Made by a program: the position numbers and the translations under genes. 64,000 nucleotides of DNA from Halichondria panicea (taxonomy: Eukaryota > Porifera > Demospongiae > Suberitida > Halichondriidae): NCBI RefSeq assembly GCF_963675165.1, contig NC_087393.1, positions 4,513,202 through 4,577,201 of the forward strand. The letters are read 5' to 3'. The notes below the pieces were generated by a model, which worked only from the letters and a program-made list of their open reading frames with translations, ran no database searches and was not told the origin of the DNA. Of the stretch, positions 1 to 11,798 are shown piece after piece (within the stretch, counting starts at the first letter, position 1; every line of letters begins with the position of its first letter).

Positions 1-25
1 GTTATTAACAATGTAGTTTTAGTTT

Positions 26-1696
26 TTAGGGTAAGCATTCGTAAGTGTTTTCAATTTCCTCTCTTTCAGTGTCAGCAGTCACACTAGTGTATACCTCATT
101 CTCTGTGGTGGGTATTGAGGGGTCATTGTCAGAACTCGACTGTCTCACTCCAACATTTGTAATAGTCACATAGTCATAATTTCCTTCATCCTGAGCAGCC
201 ACATTAACATTATCATACAACTCATCTTCTATGGTGGGTACTGAAAGATGGTTGATATTGCCATAGGCTTTATTTTGGGTCAGTTTCATTTCCACTTCTC
301 CCTCGTTATTGTCATAGTAATCGTTTTCTTGAGCCAAGTTTTGTTTAGCTTCAGTATGAATGTGATCAATTTTTTCGTAAGTATCTTCCCCAGCTGTGTC
401 ATAATCAGTGCGTTGGATAGTAGCTTTCTTATTTGTGGTTGTGGGTTTGTTAAGAGCTGAAAAATGTATAGCGTGCACATGACATACTGTTCGTAATAAT
501 ATTGCATAAATGGTTACCTATATTAACTCTAGTTGCAGCAATGTATACAATAGCCGCCTACGGACGTACCTAGTGTCACAGTGGAGGTCTTTCTCTTCCA
601 CTTGACAATAGCACAACACACAACACATACAAACAGAATGATGAGCATCACCACACCGGTAACACCTACGGCCACTCCTATACTCAGCATTTGTACTCCA
701 GCATTCATTTCTGTCATATTGGGAAGTACAGAGTTAGTTGGCTTTGGAATCAGCTTTGTTGTAGTAGCAGAAGATTCCCTATTAAGTTGCATGGAAGTGT
801 GTGTCGTAGCACTTTCCAATGATGCTGTTGAACGTTGGGTGGTTATTTCCGAGTTCTTTGCCGGGAAAGTCGATGATAGTTGAGGTGCTGAGGTTCTTGT
901 GGTTTCGATGCATTTTGTAGGCACTAATATTGTGCAGTGGTCACATATAAACAGATGCATAAGCGCTCGGTGTACTTACTTACTACTCACCCCTTGTTTA
1001 GTTACTTGTATAGCTCTTATATAGCTTACCTATTATAGCTGTAATCAAAGGAGCACTATTTGTAGAGCGGAATTGCTCTGCATTGCACAGTGAAGTTGGT
1101 TCAATTCTGTCGCTGTTAATTGAATACAACACAGATTCATTAGTGTAGAGTTCATCACGACTGAAAAGTATTCCATTGTCATCATCAGTGCTAGTGAGAT
1201 TTAATCCGACCACGTCTCCTGGCTCCACTGATATCCATTCACTCTCTGGTACTGTCACGTTGATTAGACCTCTTTGAGGATCCAGAGAGCTTAATCCCCC
1301 CAGGCACATGTCTTGTAAGTAGTTTGCTCCAATCTTGCTATAACAGTTGTCTCCTAAAGATGAGTTGACTCTCCACACCTCAAAAGAAATAGAGTAGCAG
1401 TCTCGACCACTAGCTCTTTCCACAAAGGTTCTCCACTCAGTCACCACTCCACAGCAGTTGAACCTGTAGCTAGTGATGATAGCTTGGATGGGATTATCGC
1501 GAAATCGAGGTATTCTATCTTCTGTCCTCACAAAGTTTGGTAGAGGTAGTCTTCCATTACTTGCTTGAATACACCCATATGGTGTCAATTGTCCTATATA
1601 TACGTATATTAATTATACACAAGCTTATAATTATGCCTTACCATTACCCTTTCCCTGGAATATAGTCACAAGGCTTAGTACATATAGTAGCTTCAT
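26..1696 (-). CDS. Alpha-class receptor with tyrosine-motif tail (4 exons)
   Basis: Likely a type I membrane receptor; ligand unknown. My exon model is 1642-1696 (signal peptide starting MKLLYVLSLVTIFQ), 1030-1593 (ectodomain), 570-923 (stalk and TM) and 26-456 (tail). All junctions are GT-AG in phase 1 and sum to 467 aa. The ectodomain has the family signatures FNCCGVVTEW, SFEVWR and EPGDVVGLNL plus extra cysteines. The TM is a hydrophobic run after MLSIGVAVGV, followed by KWKRK. The tail carries EDTYEKI, NKAYGNI, EDELYDNV, NYDYVTI, ENEVYTSV and ENTYECL. The start of the TM exon is uncertain; a splice at 887 also keeps frame. It is the most divergent alpha member and looks intact. Signalling through phosphotyrosine-binding proteins is inferred from the tail. 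Confidence 0.75.
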
Positions 1697-2977
1697 TTCT
1701 TGAGCACCAATTAAAATTAGCCTGCTAATCTCTAAACTTAAAGAGAATGCACATACACAACGTATAAGGTACTGCCAAGGTTTCTGTTGTCTGCTTCAAA
1801 TAAATTAAACAGGTTACATGACATGACATCATTGCAAGAACTTTAACAAGTGCTTAATGTTCAGAATGAGAGGTTTCATATACACAAAACTGTGCCTGAG
1901 GGAGCTACGTGTATTTAGATCATGTTTGTCATAAATACTGCAATCTGATTGGTTAGAGGAAATGTTCTATCCAATTTAGAAAATCATGTACTTCAATAGA
2001 AAATCATGTACTTCACTTAGAAAATCATGTAGCAAAGATTAGATAAGAACATTCAAATCTGATTGGCTAAATACTCATGGTTGCTATGATCTAAAATGCT
2101 TAGACACTGTTTAGGAAGTTTCCACATGATTTAGAAGTCCTCAGGGCTAGTAGAACCCTCACTGCGTTCGGGATACTACAACCAGCCCTTTGGGCTTCTA
2201 AATCATGTAGAAACTTCCTAAACAGTGTCTAACTATTATATAGTGTACATAATTATAGTGTAACCGTAAAATGTTTGTACATGTAGACTGCTCATCTGCA
2301 TTGAAAGCACGAGCACAAATATTGACAAGAGGATAGCGATGCAATGTGGTTTCTTTGATCTTTGCTCAAGCAAGCAATGTCTGTCGGTTGTTTACTATAC
2401 ATTGAAAGTTTGTAGTGACCTTAATTGAGACTGTCATCAGTTTTTTCTTCTACAACACTCGCTCTACACAGTTACAATGTTGTTTTAGTTTGTAACGAAA
2501 TCTGCAGCTTTCTTACCATTATTTCTTTCAAAATTAACCAATATAGAGCCACAAAGATAGCTAGTGCAGTTTCATTCTTAGCCGATAATAATTATATTCT
2601 GTGCATGCTTTCATAAATGTACTGTACGTACTATGCTTACTGCTATGGACTGCTATGAACTGTTATGGTTTTTGTTTCTGTTTATAACACGTCATCAACT
2701 AACAGCGTATACTAATGATACCCGTGTCAACTATTGTTTCTTTGATGTATCACATATATGCTTTCGTAAAGCCTTTTAATAAGTATGTAGGTTTCAGAAG
2801 GAAAGATACACAAACACAATTTTGTAACTACACCATCACCCCACCCTCTCCAGCTGACAATAACGCTGAATTCAACAGCGTATGTATAATTATGGCTGAT
2901 GCATCCACACGTACACAATGACTGTTGTCAAAATCTATATATACACACACATTTTAGTGAACTTTATACTGTCATAA
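1697..2977. other. Intergenic stretch with one repeat and no gene seen
   Basis: About 1.3 kb lies between two receptor genes. It holds the AT-rich inverted repeat described at 1917-2231. No exon with receptor signatures is visible on either strand. Short open frames at 2425-2921 show no family motif and I do not consider them coding. Confidence 0.6.
1917..2231. repeat. MITE-like repeat with fold-back (TAGACACTGTTTAGGAAG family)
   Basis: TAGACACTGTTTAGGAAG at 2101 is answered by its reverse complement ending at 2231. This forms a hairpin of about 130 bp around the inverted arms of GATTTAGAAG. The flanking part, 1917-2100, repeats AGAAAATCATGTA several times. Related copies lie at about 15234-15545, 35028-35335 and 53569-53950. 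It is a non-autonomous DNA element by structure; no coding capacity is seen. Confidence 0.75.
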
Positions 2978-5364
2978 TCATTTATCTACAGCATTCGCAC
3001 TAGACACTTGATGTGTGTATGTATATATGTACGTCTCATCTTCTGCAATGGGTTCCAAATGTTGAAGCTCTCTTGTTTTAGTGTAGGCTTTGTTTTCTGT
3101 CATTCTCATTACTGCTGGCCCTCCCATCCCCTCGTTTACATAGTAGTCAGGGCAACTCAGCCTCGGATAATCATACTCCACAATGAACGGGTTGCTAGGG
3201 TAACTGTAGATCTCACTCTGACGAGAGGTGTCAATTACTTGTCCGTATGATACGTTTTGTTCTGTTTGTGGATCTGTGCTTAAATCTATTGTGCTATATC
3301 GGTCTTGGATTGTAGTACTTGTTCTCTGATCGGATGTATTCAGGTTGACTCCTGGAATGGAATCAAAACACACACATCTAAGTGGAATCCAAACACACAC
3401 ATCTAAGTTCATATTGTTTTGCTTCCGCAATGTATACATTGTTATTGTGTAAACGGATGTAATTGTATAGCTCTTTTATGTATTCACTCCATAAGGTATT
3501 TCACCTCCTTTTGGTATGTTTCCTCTTTTCTTCATCACAATGCACACCAAAATAACCGCCAGCGTTACTAGTAGTGCTAGCACCAGCATTGCCACAGTCA
3601 TACCAACATGCAATCCTACGTTCACGTTTTGATTTGGCAAGGTAGGAAGTGCAATAGGTGTAGCTAGTAGGTTCTTTGAAGTCATGATAGGATGGTTAGA
3701 AGACTCGATAAATACTGTTAGTGGTGTGGTGTGTGTTTCCGTAGGCATTTCCCGTGTTGCAAGTAAAGTTGATAGCATGGTCTCCATAGATACTGGTGTA
3801 GACTTTATCCCTATATAATGTTGCACCTGATTATTAAGAGTGAATCATGGTCCAACTTACCTGTGTTTGTGGTAGTAGGTTTAGGGATTCTTGATGTTGA
3901 AAATGCAGTTGATATCTGGCCAAGTAAAGTTGGTAGCATGGTCTCCATAGATACTGGTGTAGACTTTATCCCTATATAATGTTGCACCTGATTATTAAGA
4001 GTGAATCATGGTCCAACTTACCTGTGTTTGTGGTAGTAGGTTTAGGGATTTTTGATGTTGAAAATGCAGTTGATATCTGGCCTAGAGTCTCCATAGATAC
4101 TGATGTAGAGCTTATTTCTAATGCTGCACCTGAAACCATTATACGTACAGTAGTACTGACAATACACATGTGTGAATGTTACAACTTACCTGTGTGTATG
4201 GTAGTAGTATAAGTAGTGGTGAGGAAAATAGAGGATGAGGTCGATGTTGGGCAGACCAGCGTGGATGTGAATGTAGAGGGGCAGTTACCGTTCACCGTAG
4301 TAGCTGTAGGTGACATTGAGATACTAGTAGTAGCATCGCGACCATTATACGTTACTATGTTGAAATTGACATCGTTTACTGCATGATGTCTGATCTAATT
4401 TGCGTATAGCGGGTAATTTTCGTGGGACAAAATTTTCGTGGTTGGAGGTCTGACCACGAATATTTTACCCACGAATGAAGCGACCTTGCCTACCTTTACC
4501 TGCAGTGCAAGTAGCAACCACGAAAATATTATCCCCACGAAATGACTAAAATAATATTGCTCAACCACGAATATTAAATTTTTGCCCCCCCAAAAGTTAC
4601 CCGCTATCAGACATGTACGGTATGCGTATGTGTACTAACTTCAGTAATTATGTATTTTGTAGTTACTGTATCGTTGCTTACCCAAGGACACTGAGATGAT
4701 TGGTCCAAGGCTTGTAGACATGCTGAGGTCCCCTGCATTGCCCACTTCCAGTAAGCACTCATTTTGTAGTTCAGAGTTACCAGTCGCATACCATAGCTCC
4801 TCAAGATTGAAGTCCCGGCTATCAAACTTCAGTCCTACATTAGTGCCGCCATCCTCCTGTTCAAGATAGTATCCAACCACATCTCCTGGTTGGAAGTCAA
4901 GTTGCTCACTGTTGGCTGGTATTTTTTCAATGTCACTGTTGGTATTAGGATTATTAGCGAAGGTAAGTAAAGGAAAAGAGTTCTCTCCAATTTTAACAAA
5001 TCTGTTGCTACTCATAGGCCTCCATATCTGGAACTTTATTGAGTACACTTCACCACCACTAGCCTCCAAAAAAGCTGACCAACCGCCGACTTTCCCACAG
5101 CAGTGGAACTTGTAACTTTTGATGATGACTTGGATCGGATTCACCTCAATTCGAGGGGCATTTCTTCCCGGGTTTTGGAATCTAGGCAAACTGTCTGCAG
5201 AGTTAGCCCTAAGGCATTCTCGAGCTTTTGACATAATATGTAAATTAGATAGTAAATACTGTGAGCAGGCTATGTGCGTACAGTTACATGTCATTCTCAC
5301 CTTTACAATAATCTACTGTGGTTATTAGCATAATTGTGACAACTGTCCTTAGTGAAATGTTCAT
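2978..5364 (-). CDS. Alpha-class receptor with three-exon stalk and tyrosine-rich tail (7 exons)
   Basis: Exons are 5301-5364 (signal, MNISLRTVVTIMLITT), 4682-5224 (ectodomain), 4190-4303, 4022-4129 and 3861-3971 (Thr/Ser/Pro stalk), 3505-3810 (stalk plus TM) and 2978-3351 (tail). All junctions are GT-AG in phase 1, summing to 539 aa. The ectodomain shows FHCCGKVGGW, SIKFQIWRP and FQPGDVVGYYL. The first stalk exon has the family NCPSTFTST motif. The TM follows VNVGLHVGMTVAML and is capped by MKKR. The tail differs from most alpha members: VSYGQV, SEIYSYP, VEYDYP, DYYVNEG, ENKAYTKT and EDETYIYTYT. Two stalk exons arose from a 161-bp tandem duplication. The donor after the TM exon (GTGAAA) is weak. 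A MITE lies in the second intron. It looks intact. Confidence 0.75.
3761..4082. repeat. 161-bp tandem duplication of a stalk exon
   Basis: Two nearly identical 161-bp units (3761-3921 and 3922-4082) contain the same acceptor, stalk codons and donor. The duplication turned one stalk exon into two in-frame exons of 37 and 36 codons. The few mismatches indicate a recent event. A weaker older copy of the same motif starts near 4087. Confidence 0.85.
4407..4606. mobile_element. MITE with TAGCGGGTAA terminal inverted repeats
   Basis: TAGCGGGTAA at 4407 is matched by TTACCCGCTA ending at 4606, and the interior has repeated inverted CCACGAATATT arms. It sits in the intron between the ectodomain and stalk exons of the receptor at 2978-5364. 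A related element is at 58844-59035; elements at 43201 and 55151 share the GTATAGCGGGTA end. Confidence 0.75.
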
Positions 5365-6167
5365 TCTTGAAGAGAGCCAGATGGTTCAAGATTAGCTATA
5401 ATTATAGCTGGTGTTTATAGCATATGCTTTATATATGGTCATTGATTCAGAGCATTATTCATCAGCTGACAAAGTGATGAATTGTGTACATGGCATATTA
5501 GAGTAAATGAGAGACCGTTAATAATGGATGCCTTCCTTATTATAGTAAACATGCTACAAGTTAATTGTTATAGCCATCGCGTGAGCACTGGCAGCCAATG
5601 CATTAATTGCATACCATTCTTTTAGCTTCGTGCAGAATTATCTATAAAGCGTGCCGTTGAATATTTACATGCACACAACATTGGTGATTGATAGTTTGAT
5701 TGATAGTAACATGATTACTAAATAATTAAGCCGTGTGGAAAGTATAATGTATATTCACGGTTTAGTGTAAGTACGTTGTACTGACTTTTACATTGCTAAT
5801 TTAATATCTAACATACATAATCATAAGCACTCATGCAGTGCGCTAGTGTTAGCGGTCACACTAGTGTGTGCCTCATTCTCTGTGGTGGGTATTGAGGGAT
5901 CATGCTTTTGTTATGTATTAAACATTTAATGTGATGGTAAGCCATGCATGAAATATGTACGTAATACCGTATTTATACTTATAATAAGTACATTACTGTA
6001 TAACAATACACTGTATGAGATAATACCCAACACACAGCACATTCTCTAAGGATGCTAGACCTATAGTAAATGTATTGCCTATAACATAATCTTCAGTCTC
6101 AGTTTTAGCAGTCACACATTACTAGATCAGAGTCCCATGCATGTGTCTCTGTGCATATGCAGCTCCA
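5365..6167. other. Intergenic stretch with a relic of a receptor tail
   Basis: Positions about 5845-5905 match, on the minus strand, the tail segment that encodes ENEAYTSV in other genes, here with substitutions and no open exon around it. It reads as a relic of a lost receptor copy. The remainder is AT-rich and I see nothing else in it. Confidence 0.5.
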
Positions 6168-9153
6168 TCATATACATGCTTCGCTCAATACATCAATGCA
6201 TTGGTCATCATTTGCTACCGTGACAACCAATCCGCTATCTGACATAACATGGTTTGAAACACTTGATTCTTGTATTTGTGAAATTTCACCAGAGTTGCCT
6301 AATCTTCCATAAGCTTCGTTCTTGCTAATTACTGGATCTGGCCCTGCTTTGTTCAATGTACCAATGCAGTGGTCATCATTTGCTACCGTGACAACCAATC
6401 CGGCCCTATCTGATATACGGAACTTTAATCCTTGTGTTTGTGAAATCTCACTAGAGTTGCCCAATCTTCCATAAGCTTCATTCTCAGTGCCAATTATTAG
6501 ATCTAATCTCTGTGGTGGATGTGGAGGGGGCGTTGTCAGAGCTTGGCTGTCTAACTCTCGTCTCATTTCTTGTGGGTGACCATTTGTATTAATGTCACCC
6601 GGATCAGTATCGATGTAGTCGTACATAGGTTCTGTATTATGTTCTTCAATTCTCTCTGTGTGATAAGAAACATGGAGTATAATAGCTGTATACATACTTG
6701 TTGCATTTTGAGTGGGCAGATCAAATGAAACACTGTGCCAATATTAGCCTCGATTCAAGGCCGATTAAAATACGGCCTGGTACTTATTGCAGGGGTGATA
6801 GTGCGCATGCGCTTCAAATTACCCAGAATATGGATAATCGTACCACGAACGTAAAACCTTAGTAAATTATCCGGAAATTAGTCCGTTTACTAAGAATATG
6901 TTCCGTAATACTTATCTCAAAGACTGAGTTCTGTGAAGCTGTGGCTTATGCCGTCTATTGCGTTGGTCTAGAAGGCTTAAACACTAGTTTTAAGACAGAA
7001 GAGGCTCTCATCTACGTCTAGGATGGTCCTATAGCCGGGTTGTCTTTGCAAGTGGCAGTTTGAGGCACCATACACTTCTCATATAGCCTGTACAGATCCA
7101 AGGTAAGACATCCTGACCATACAACCGTCATAGAGGTAGATGAGAACCTCTTCTGGCTTCAGACTAGTGTGAAACAACGCAATAGAGAGCTAAGCTGATG
7201 TTACAAAGATAGAAAATAGATGAAGGAAGAAAAAGGGGATTCCCCAGATTCTGGTGAATAAACTAACGCATGCGCACTATCACCCCTGCAATAGGTACCA
7301 GGCCGTATTTTAATCGGCCTTGAATCGAGGCTATGCCAATATCTGCCATATGGCACAGGTCAAACGGTGAACTGTGCCATACTATGGCATGGGTGAAGTT
7401 ACCTAAAGCCCACCCTCCATCTAGATACTGGCATAGTATGGCTGAAGTTACCTAAAGCCGACCCTCCACCCAGTAACCTGAAACGGTCCCTTTTATAGTA
7501 TAACACTGTCAACAGATTCAGTGGTAGGCAGAAAACGTTTTTCATGCGGCTGGTGCATTCCACAGCCGACTACAAATAGTTGCAAACTATAGTTGTCCTA
7601 TAAAAGGAGTGATGTGTACACGGAAAGGAATGCAACAAGGAATGCAACAAATCAGTTGTTACACAGCTATAGATCTACTGCATACTAATTGCACTAAGTA
7701 CATGGGATTTAAGCAAAGAGACTTCTGAATCATCATTGTTGACTCATGTATATACGTCATACACACTTACCCATGCAGCCATGCCTTTTTATGCATATCA
7801 AGGTAGAAATAGATATGATTATGGCTACTACAACCACCAGTTGAAACTACACCAGCAATAACAAACACAGTCGTATCGGCAGTAGACATGGTGTTGTTGG
7901 TGGGTAATGTGGTCTGAGTAGGTTGAATCTGTGTCGTGGTAGTAGCAGGTTCAGCAGTAGTACCAGGTGCAGCAGTAGTAGTAGTAACTATTGTACTTGG
8001 AGCCTGCTGAACCACTCCCGTTCGCTGATTGGCCCAGTAGGTCATCCGTGTTTCAACTACAGCAAATCTGCAGTGTGTAAACAATGTGACATAATAAATA
8101 ACAGATAACAGTAGCTACTGAAAGACTAAAACACACTATTGAAGGTGTTTTAGGTGTGGGGGGACTATAACCATATCGCAGGTTATTTTGAGGGACTAAA
8201 TGTTCGCGAAATGCTCAAACTAAACATTTTGCGGATTATGTTTTCGAGGATAGAGGTTCAAACGACCACACCCCTACAGTAGAGAAGTTCCGGAAGTAAA
8301 CCAATTTTGAGGTTCGAGGTCAAACCTTGAAATTTAGTGCCTCAAAAATAACCAGCTGTACGGTACTATGCATATTTACTCAAGCGTAATAGGTTCCAAA
8401 CTCACCCAAATCTGATATCTCCAGTGTTACCCATAGGAGCTGTCCAAGTGAAATAAATGATGTCTTTATCAGCAGGTGAGTTGTGGGTGACTCCATCCTG
8501 AAAGGAAAAGTGGTTAGAGTGCAAATACAAACCAACATTTTGGTCTCAGTTTTGAACCAAGGATCATAATAAAATATGCAACTTAGCTTATTAGACCAAA
8601 GCTCCTACTGATATAAGCTAGGCCATGCATCAACGGTTAGCTAAACTGCAGATCTGCTTACCGTGTTAATAGGACAGCTGCTGAGTCTGCTTTGGTCTGC
8701 CAATGGCCCTGTTGGAGCGAAGACTCCAGCACGAGTGGTATCATCGTTCATCAGCCTTGCTTGCACGAAAAATCCTCTGAAAGTGCCTCCAACAGTTGCG
8801 TTAGCAATCGACACTACAAAAAAGCAAAAGTGGAAGCTTTTTCAGATACCTAACAAGAGCCTTCAGGTAGAATTGATTAAGCAGAACATGCAGCGCTGCA
8901 CCATACTGCAATGCAATATTATAATTCTCAACGTACAGGTGTAGGTTCTTCCAAGGTAGAATGTAAAAGAGTTGTCACTAGCATTATAGAAGGGCATGAG
9001 ACTAATAGCGTAGGGGACATCACTGGCCTGTGGCTGGGCTAAATGAATGGGGGAGAGGCTATCACAGGCACCAGCAGGTGCACCACTTGAATAACCCTCC
9101 ACAAGCAGTCCTATGGAGGACATCACCAAGGAGACACCGATAAGCAGCTTCAT
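6168..9153 (-). CDS. Reeler-domain receptor with beta-class TM and tail; TM exon frameshifted
   Basis: Exons are 8937-9153 (signal MKLLIGVSLVMSS and start of Reeler), 8662-8813, 8406-8497, 7771-8067 (end of Reeler, Thr-rich stalk, TM) and 6168-6655 (tail). The Reeler assignment rests on SSGAPAGACDSLSPIH, VGGTFRGFFVQAR, SCPIN, IYFTWTAP and FAVVETRMTYW, in family order. The stalk/TM is almost the same as in the beta receptors (TTLPTNNTMSTADTTVFV) but lacks 5 bp present in them near 7832. This shifts frame inside the TM helix. Lengths sum to a multiple of three only if 5 bp are added. The tail has MYDYIDTDPGD and two 56-residue repeats, each starting NEAYGRLGNS. As written, the product would stop at 7767 without a proper TM, so this is either a recent pseudogene, a soluble form or a sequence error. 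Confidence 0.7.
6180..6515. repeat. 168-bp tandem duplication inside the Reeler receptor tail
   Basis: Two in-frame copies, offset by 168 bp (56 codons), each contain NEAYGRLGNS and GLVVTVANDD. The unit duplicates one tyrosine module of the cytoplasmic tail. Divergence between copies is modest. Confidence 0.75.
6747..7331. mobile_element. Fold-back DNA transposon (GCCTCGATTCAAGG ends, TA target site)
   Basis: The outer arms GCCTCGATTCAAGGCCG... and ...CGGCCTTGAATCGAGGC are inverted over about 75 bp. Inner arms around AGAAGAGGCTCTCATCTAC also pair, so the whole 585 bp is nearly palindromic. TA flanks both ends, as for mariner-like MITEs. It lies in the intron before the tail exon of the Reeler receptor. 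Short deletion derivatives occur near 13909, 28026 and 33688. Confidence 0.8.
8181..8354. mobile_element. Intronic MITE-like inverted repeat
   Basis: GGTTATTTTGAGG at 8181 is answered by CCTCAAAAATAACC ending at 8354, with a second inner pair. It lies in the third intron of the Reeler receptor. No coding content is seen. Confidence 0.55.
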
Positions 9154-9853
9154 ACTCACAACAGGCTATTGAGACAATCTGCAAAGGAAAGAAAGTAACT
9201 CAAAGATTTCCAGGAAAATGTTCACATTAATTTATAGAGAGCTACACTTATTTTATCTATATATGTGACTATGCTTGGTCTATGTATACTCATGCACCTA
9301 AAATGCAATACAGCAGAAGCTCTTTACTCACCACTCAGTCTGATCTGCACAGACGTACTGAATATTTGTAGGTTAAGGGTGCCCGCACATAGTGACATAA
9401 TTTAACCACAAAAATGCAACGTTTAGATCACGTGTGCAATTTGAAACTTGCACTTGCAATATTTAATTTCAATGCGTGCGCTAGAGTATAAAGTATCAAT
9501 TGTCAGACAGAACATATAATCAGACAGCTGCCAGAGGAGAACGGATGGGCGAAACAAGCTGATTTTTCACCTGACAATAGATCTACCTATAAACAATGTA
9601 ACCTCCAAAAATATACACCAAAATGTGGTGTGTCTGATAAATTGATTAATCAGACAAAATAAACATAATATCGGACACAGGAACCAACGAATCACTAAAG
9701 AGGCAGAGCCACAAGATTTAATAGCCCAACATATCACAAAACAAAAGAGCTACATGTACCCTACACATGACAGCAGCAGTTACAAAACCACTAACTGCAC
9801 TGCACATAGACTATATTATAGCTGTTACAAAGTGCACATAGATTGATACTCAC
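9154..9853. other. Upstream region of the Reeler receptor
   Basis: No receptor exon or conserved motif is visible. It is AT-rich and probably includes the 5' UTR and promoter of the Reeler gene. I could not identify a clear TATA box or repeat. Confidence 0.4.
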
Positions 9854-10531
9854 TCGAGATGATTGGTCCAAGGTTTGTAGACATGCTGAGGTCCCCTGCA
9901 TTGCTCTTCCAACAAGCACTCATTTTGTAGGTCAGAGTTACCAGTCGTATACCATAGCTCTTCAACATTGAAGTTACTATCAAACAATTAACAGACCTCC
10001 GTTATTGTCACCAGCCTGCTCGAGATTGTAACCAACCACATCTCCTGGTTGGAAGTCAAGTTAATGGCTTTGGCTATGAGACTAGCATCAGCCAGTGTAG
10101 GAAATGAGTTCTCTCCGATTTTAACAAATCTGTTATCCCCCATAGACCTCCATATCTGGAACTTTATTGAGTACACCTCAGTATGAGCACCACCACCAGC
10201 GTCTACATACGCAGCCTAACCAGCAACTCTCCCATAGCAGTATATATAGAACTCGTAGCTTTTAATAATGGCTTGGATCGGATTCACAGCCATTTGAGGG
10301 GCACGGTTTCCTGGGTCTCCAAAGCTATATAGGCAGACTGTCTGCTCCATCAGAGTTAGCACGGACACAATCCTGAGCTGTATACAATCATAAACAAAGC
10401 TATGAAATTATCTGTAGATAGCTAGTATGACACTGACACTGACATTGTCATTGTGCACCTCTGTACATGCACTTACCTGTAACATGACTAGCAATTAGTA
10501 CCAGTGCTAGTGAAATAGTGATTAGTGTCAT
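9854..10531 (-). pseudogene. Alpha-class receptor pseudogene (signal exon and ectodomain only)
   Basis: The signal exon 10477-10531 is intact (MTLITISLALVLIASHVT, with donor). The ectodomain that follows is broken. The Trp codon of the usual GGWAAYV motif is TAG (near 10216), a TATATA insertion interrupts the CCG region, and several small deletions shift frame before the end near 9854. No stalk, TM or tail follows, because the next unit downstream is the unrelated Reeler gene. It is the left-block counterpart of the pseudogene at 29633-30294. Confidence 0.8.
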
Positions 10532-10719
10532 TCCTATTGTATTAGATCTAGGGTGCATGCGTAGATCTATATAGACGTCTATATGTGTTTCCTGGTGATC
10601 AAACTTGATTGTGGTCATATTGTTGTATGCTTGAAGGGTTTCTCTTATTTGAAACCAAAAATATCCACATACACAACTAACACGCATGTACGAGCAAGCA
10701 TATACAAAGTTCGGTTTCT

Positions 10720-11035
10720 TTATAGGTGGAATTTCCTTCGACATGTGTCCATCAATCAGTTTGTAATCAGTAATCACAACATTGTAATACTGTAGTTCAT
10801 ACTTACCGCTTTACAATGAACCCTAATAAGTTTTCTAATAGCAGCACTATTATGCAGCTTCACATTACACACCACTATAGATCATGCAGTACCACACCGA
10901 CCTTATCAGATGCACTCTCCGTATTTAGAGTTGAATGTGGATTTTTGCAACAAGCGTATAGTTGAGTGAACCTTGGACCCAGTTCCTGTAGTCCCACTTG
11001 TTTAGAATTCCTGAAAACGTACCTACACAAGAACA
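10720..11035 (-). pseudogene. Relic of RPF1 exons 5 and 4
   Basis: On the minus strand, 10720-10760 matches the last coding exon of RPF1 (MDTCRRKFHL then stop; the live gene has [10 protein letters not shown]). Positions about 10910-11028 match exon 4 ([16 protein letters not shown]) with a frame-breaking change after it. Intron sequence between and upstream is also alike. It is a DNA-level copy, with introns kept, of the gene at 54734-56954, and is not functional. Confidence 0.85.
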
Positions 11036-11099
11036 ACAAAACTGTCCTCACAACTATCACAACAGATCTACATGCATGAATGCACAAATTAACGACTAA

Positions 11100-11265
11100 T
11101 TACCCAGTGGAACATCAAGGTGCCACTTCGGCTGTAGTTTGAGCTGCTACTGACTGAGCAGCACACAAGACACTATTATTATGCAGTACAGGATTGTGTT
11201 TATTTCAACTTACCTGATAAGCTGAAAACAACTAGTATTAGCATAAACATGTTAATTCTTCCCAT
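11100..11265 (-). pseudogene. Beta-class receptor relic (signal exon plus start of ectodomain)
   Basis: The exon at 11214-11265 encodes MGRINMFMLILVVFSLS with a good donor, as in the beta receptor at 17013-18551. The next exon begins AQTTAEVAP and then meets a stop near 11115. The rest of the ectodomain is missing. The same relic occurs at about 30890-31029. Confidence 0.8.
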
Positions 11266-11798
11266 CTTGACAGTCCAGAGTCCTGGTCTCTTAATTACAT
11301 ACAATAAATTATTCTGGTGCTTGTGAACTTTGTTTGCATGTACTCTCGGTTTACTTTAAGCATCCCATTATTTTTTAACCACGCTCAATTTAATGGTGCA
11401 TGGGTAACCCGAAACTTATATTGCATTTTCATTGATCCAAGAACCTTGCAACAATGCAATTAAGAGCAGACCATCCTTTTCATATAAAAGCCATGCAATA
11501 TAATAATGTCGCCTATTGTGTGTTTATTGCCACTGTACACTTTTTAACCCACAAAACACATGTATTTACTATTATGGCTTCAAGCCAAACTTTATACAAC
11601 AACAATCACAGCATGCAGCTGTTGTGGAAACTCAAAATCAGAAGCTTTTTGCATAAACTATAAGATACACTCTCTGAAAACATTCCATCGCAGGACCATA
11701 CAAATTATTGCTGTAGTTTTACTCTACCATAGGCTATATAGACATTATATGTGAAGTTTTGTGGAACTCTGAGAGGGTCACCCGTTAGGTTTTGTTCA

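Noticed and set aside
248-460. Plus-strand frame with hydrophobic composition
   Set aside because: It is the complement of the tail exon of the receptor at 26-1696; the minus-strand reading has conserved motifs and good splice sites.
10720-11035. Processed (retro) pseudogene of RPF1
   Set aside because: Intron sequence between exons 4 and 5 is retained, so the copy is DNA-level, not from mRNA.
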